NCBI GenBank assembly: GCA_054601695.1
Contig: BAAHQB010000025.1
Span: forward strand, 1,116,001-1,180,000
Length of the DNA stretch: 64,000 nt
Source of the DNA: Amorphochlora amoebiformis
Taxonomy: Eukaryota; Cercozoa; Chlorarachniophyceae
Direction: 5' to 3'
The notes below the pieces were generated by a model. The model was not told where the DNA came from, searched no databases, and saw only the letters and a list, made by a program, of their open reading frames with translations. The first letter of the stretch is position 1. Each line of letters opens with the position of its first letter. Below are positions 1 through 64,000 of the stretch, one piece after another. A program made the translations under genes and the position numbers.

Positions 1-43
1 TATCAAACATGGCGCCAATGAGAGTGGAGAGGGCAAGTCGATA
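1..43 (+). other. Possible partial upstream exon of gene A
   Basis: Unique sequence before the first (TA)n tract, with a possible start ATG at 10-12 in a favourable AAACATGG context and a second ATG at 19. Possible donors are GTGGAG (24) and GTCGAT (38-43). The GTCGAT donor leaves a phase that does not join exon 1 at 256 without a stop, so neither the start codon nor the exon can be fixed. Confidence 0.3.
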
Positions 44-58
44 TATATATAATATATA

Positions 59-98
<40 letters not shown>

Positions 99-203
99 TA
101 TATACATATATGTAAATAAGTTTTCATATATACCTTTATATAAATATGTAAATCCATATATATATATATATATATCCATATCTAAATATACACATATATA
201 AAG

Positions 204-245
<42 letters not shown>

Positions 246-255
246 AAATATACAG

Positions 256-58581
<58,326 letters not shown>

Positions 58582-59075
58582 AGATAGCTACTGGCATACG
58601 CAGCGTTAATTAAATTTGTATATATATATAGTATATTTTAGAGACAATGACTAGAATGAGATCTAGAAGATGAAGGCTTGTTCTAGTTTCAGTAGCAGTG
58701 ACACAGAATACTGGATATATGGTATTATCTTAATACGTAACTTTTGCTAGTTTAGATATTAGCACTGGTAGCAAGAGTCTGATCCTCCTTGACGGCATAG
58801 TTGGTATCTACTAGTACTAGCTAGATCTAGTATAATCTGGATAATACTCTTACGACCTTCATGATCCTAGATATTGTCTAGATCTAGTAGATTGTCTTGT
58901 CTCCAGTTAGTACTTGCAAGTTTTGACACGTGACACCGGTGATTAACTAGAATAAAATGTCATTTGCCATGATCTAGATGATTACTATCTAGACTATAGC
59001 CTAGCCTAGTTCTGTAGTTAGCTATAGCAGCCAAGCTTTCTACGTTCTAGAAGTCAGATTTAGCTAGATCTAAAT
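58582..59075. other. Convergent intergenic region, CTAG-rich
   Basis: Between the stop codons of genes A and B. CTAG occurs more than twenty times between 58646 and 59170, many as TCTAGA or AGATCTAG. Presumably holds both 3' UTRs; only ATTAAA near 58607 suggests a poly(A) signal. Confidence 0.7.
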
Positions 59076-63899
<4,824 letters not shown>

Positions 63900-63916
63900 C
63901 TGACAATATATATACA

Positions 63917-63958
<42 letters not shown>

Positions 63959-64000
63959 TATATTAATATTTATATATGATGAGTTCCTGGAGTGTGTTGG

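Overview
Eukaryotic nuclear DNA, most likely from an intron-rich unicellular eukaryote; the lineage cannot be fixed from sequence alone. The window is mostly (TA)n microsatellite, with (CT)n/(GA)n, (CG)n and telomere-type CCCTAA/TTAGGG blocks. Short AG...GT-bounded coding islands emerge from this background. Nothing bacterial is present: no compact operons, Shine-Dalgarno sites or intron-free genes. The long low-complexity frames (Tyr-Ile, Ala-Arg, Ser-Leu) are translations of microsatellites and are not genes.

Gene A (+ strand, about 256..58581) fills most of the window. I reconstruct 81 exons joined by GT-AG introns, with phases that agree at every junction except one (exon 7 to 8). They spell about 2,830 codons of an almost continuous coiled-coil protein ending at TAG 58579-58581. 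Exons 1-79 are mostly 30-130 bp in introns averaging about 0.6 kb. Exon 80 is a single 2.4 kb, visibly GC-richer exon holding about 29% of the coding sequence. The 5' end probably lies to the left. I do not recognise the protein; its architecture suggests a large structural coiled-coil protein (centrosome/basal body, Golgi tether or cytoskeletal type).

Gene B (- strand, terminal exon 59288..59076, running off the right edge) is convergent with gene A. It is rebuilt as nine small phase-consistent exons. About 490 bp, unusually rich in CTAG, separates the two 3' ends.

The most unusual feature is a system of partial exon copies ('echoes') within gene A introns. Roughly a third of the exons have one or more. 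Copies upstream of an exon carry the 3' splice site plus the 5' part of the exon; copies downstream carry the 3' part plus the 5' splice site. Almost all are cut off by (TA)n. Some form regular arrays: exon 17 (5 units), exon 47 (7), exon 51 (6), exon 54 (6) and exon 55 (5). This fits repeated tandem duplication with one breakpoint inside the exon and the other in the flanking microsatellite, leaving one intact copy. Telomere-type arrays sit in several introns, often directly against a splice site, where CCCTAAC could supply branch-point and pyrimidine-tract sequence.
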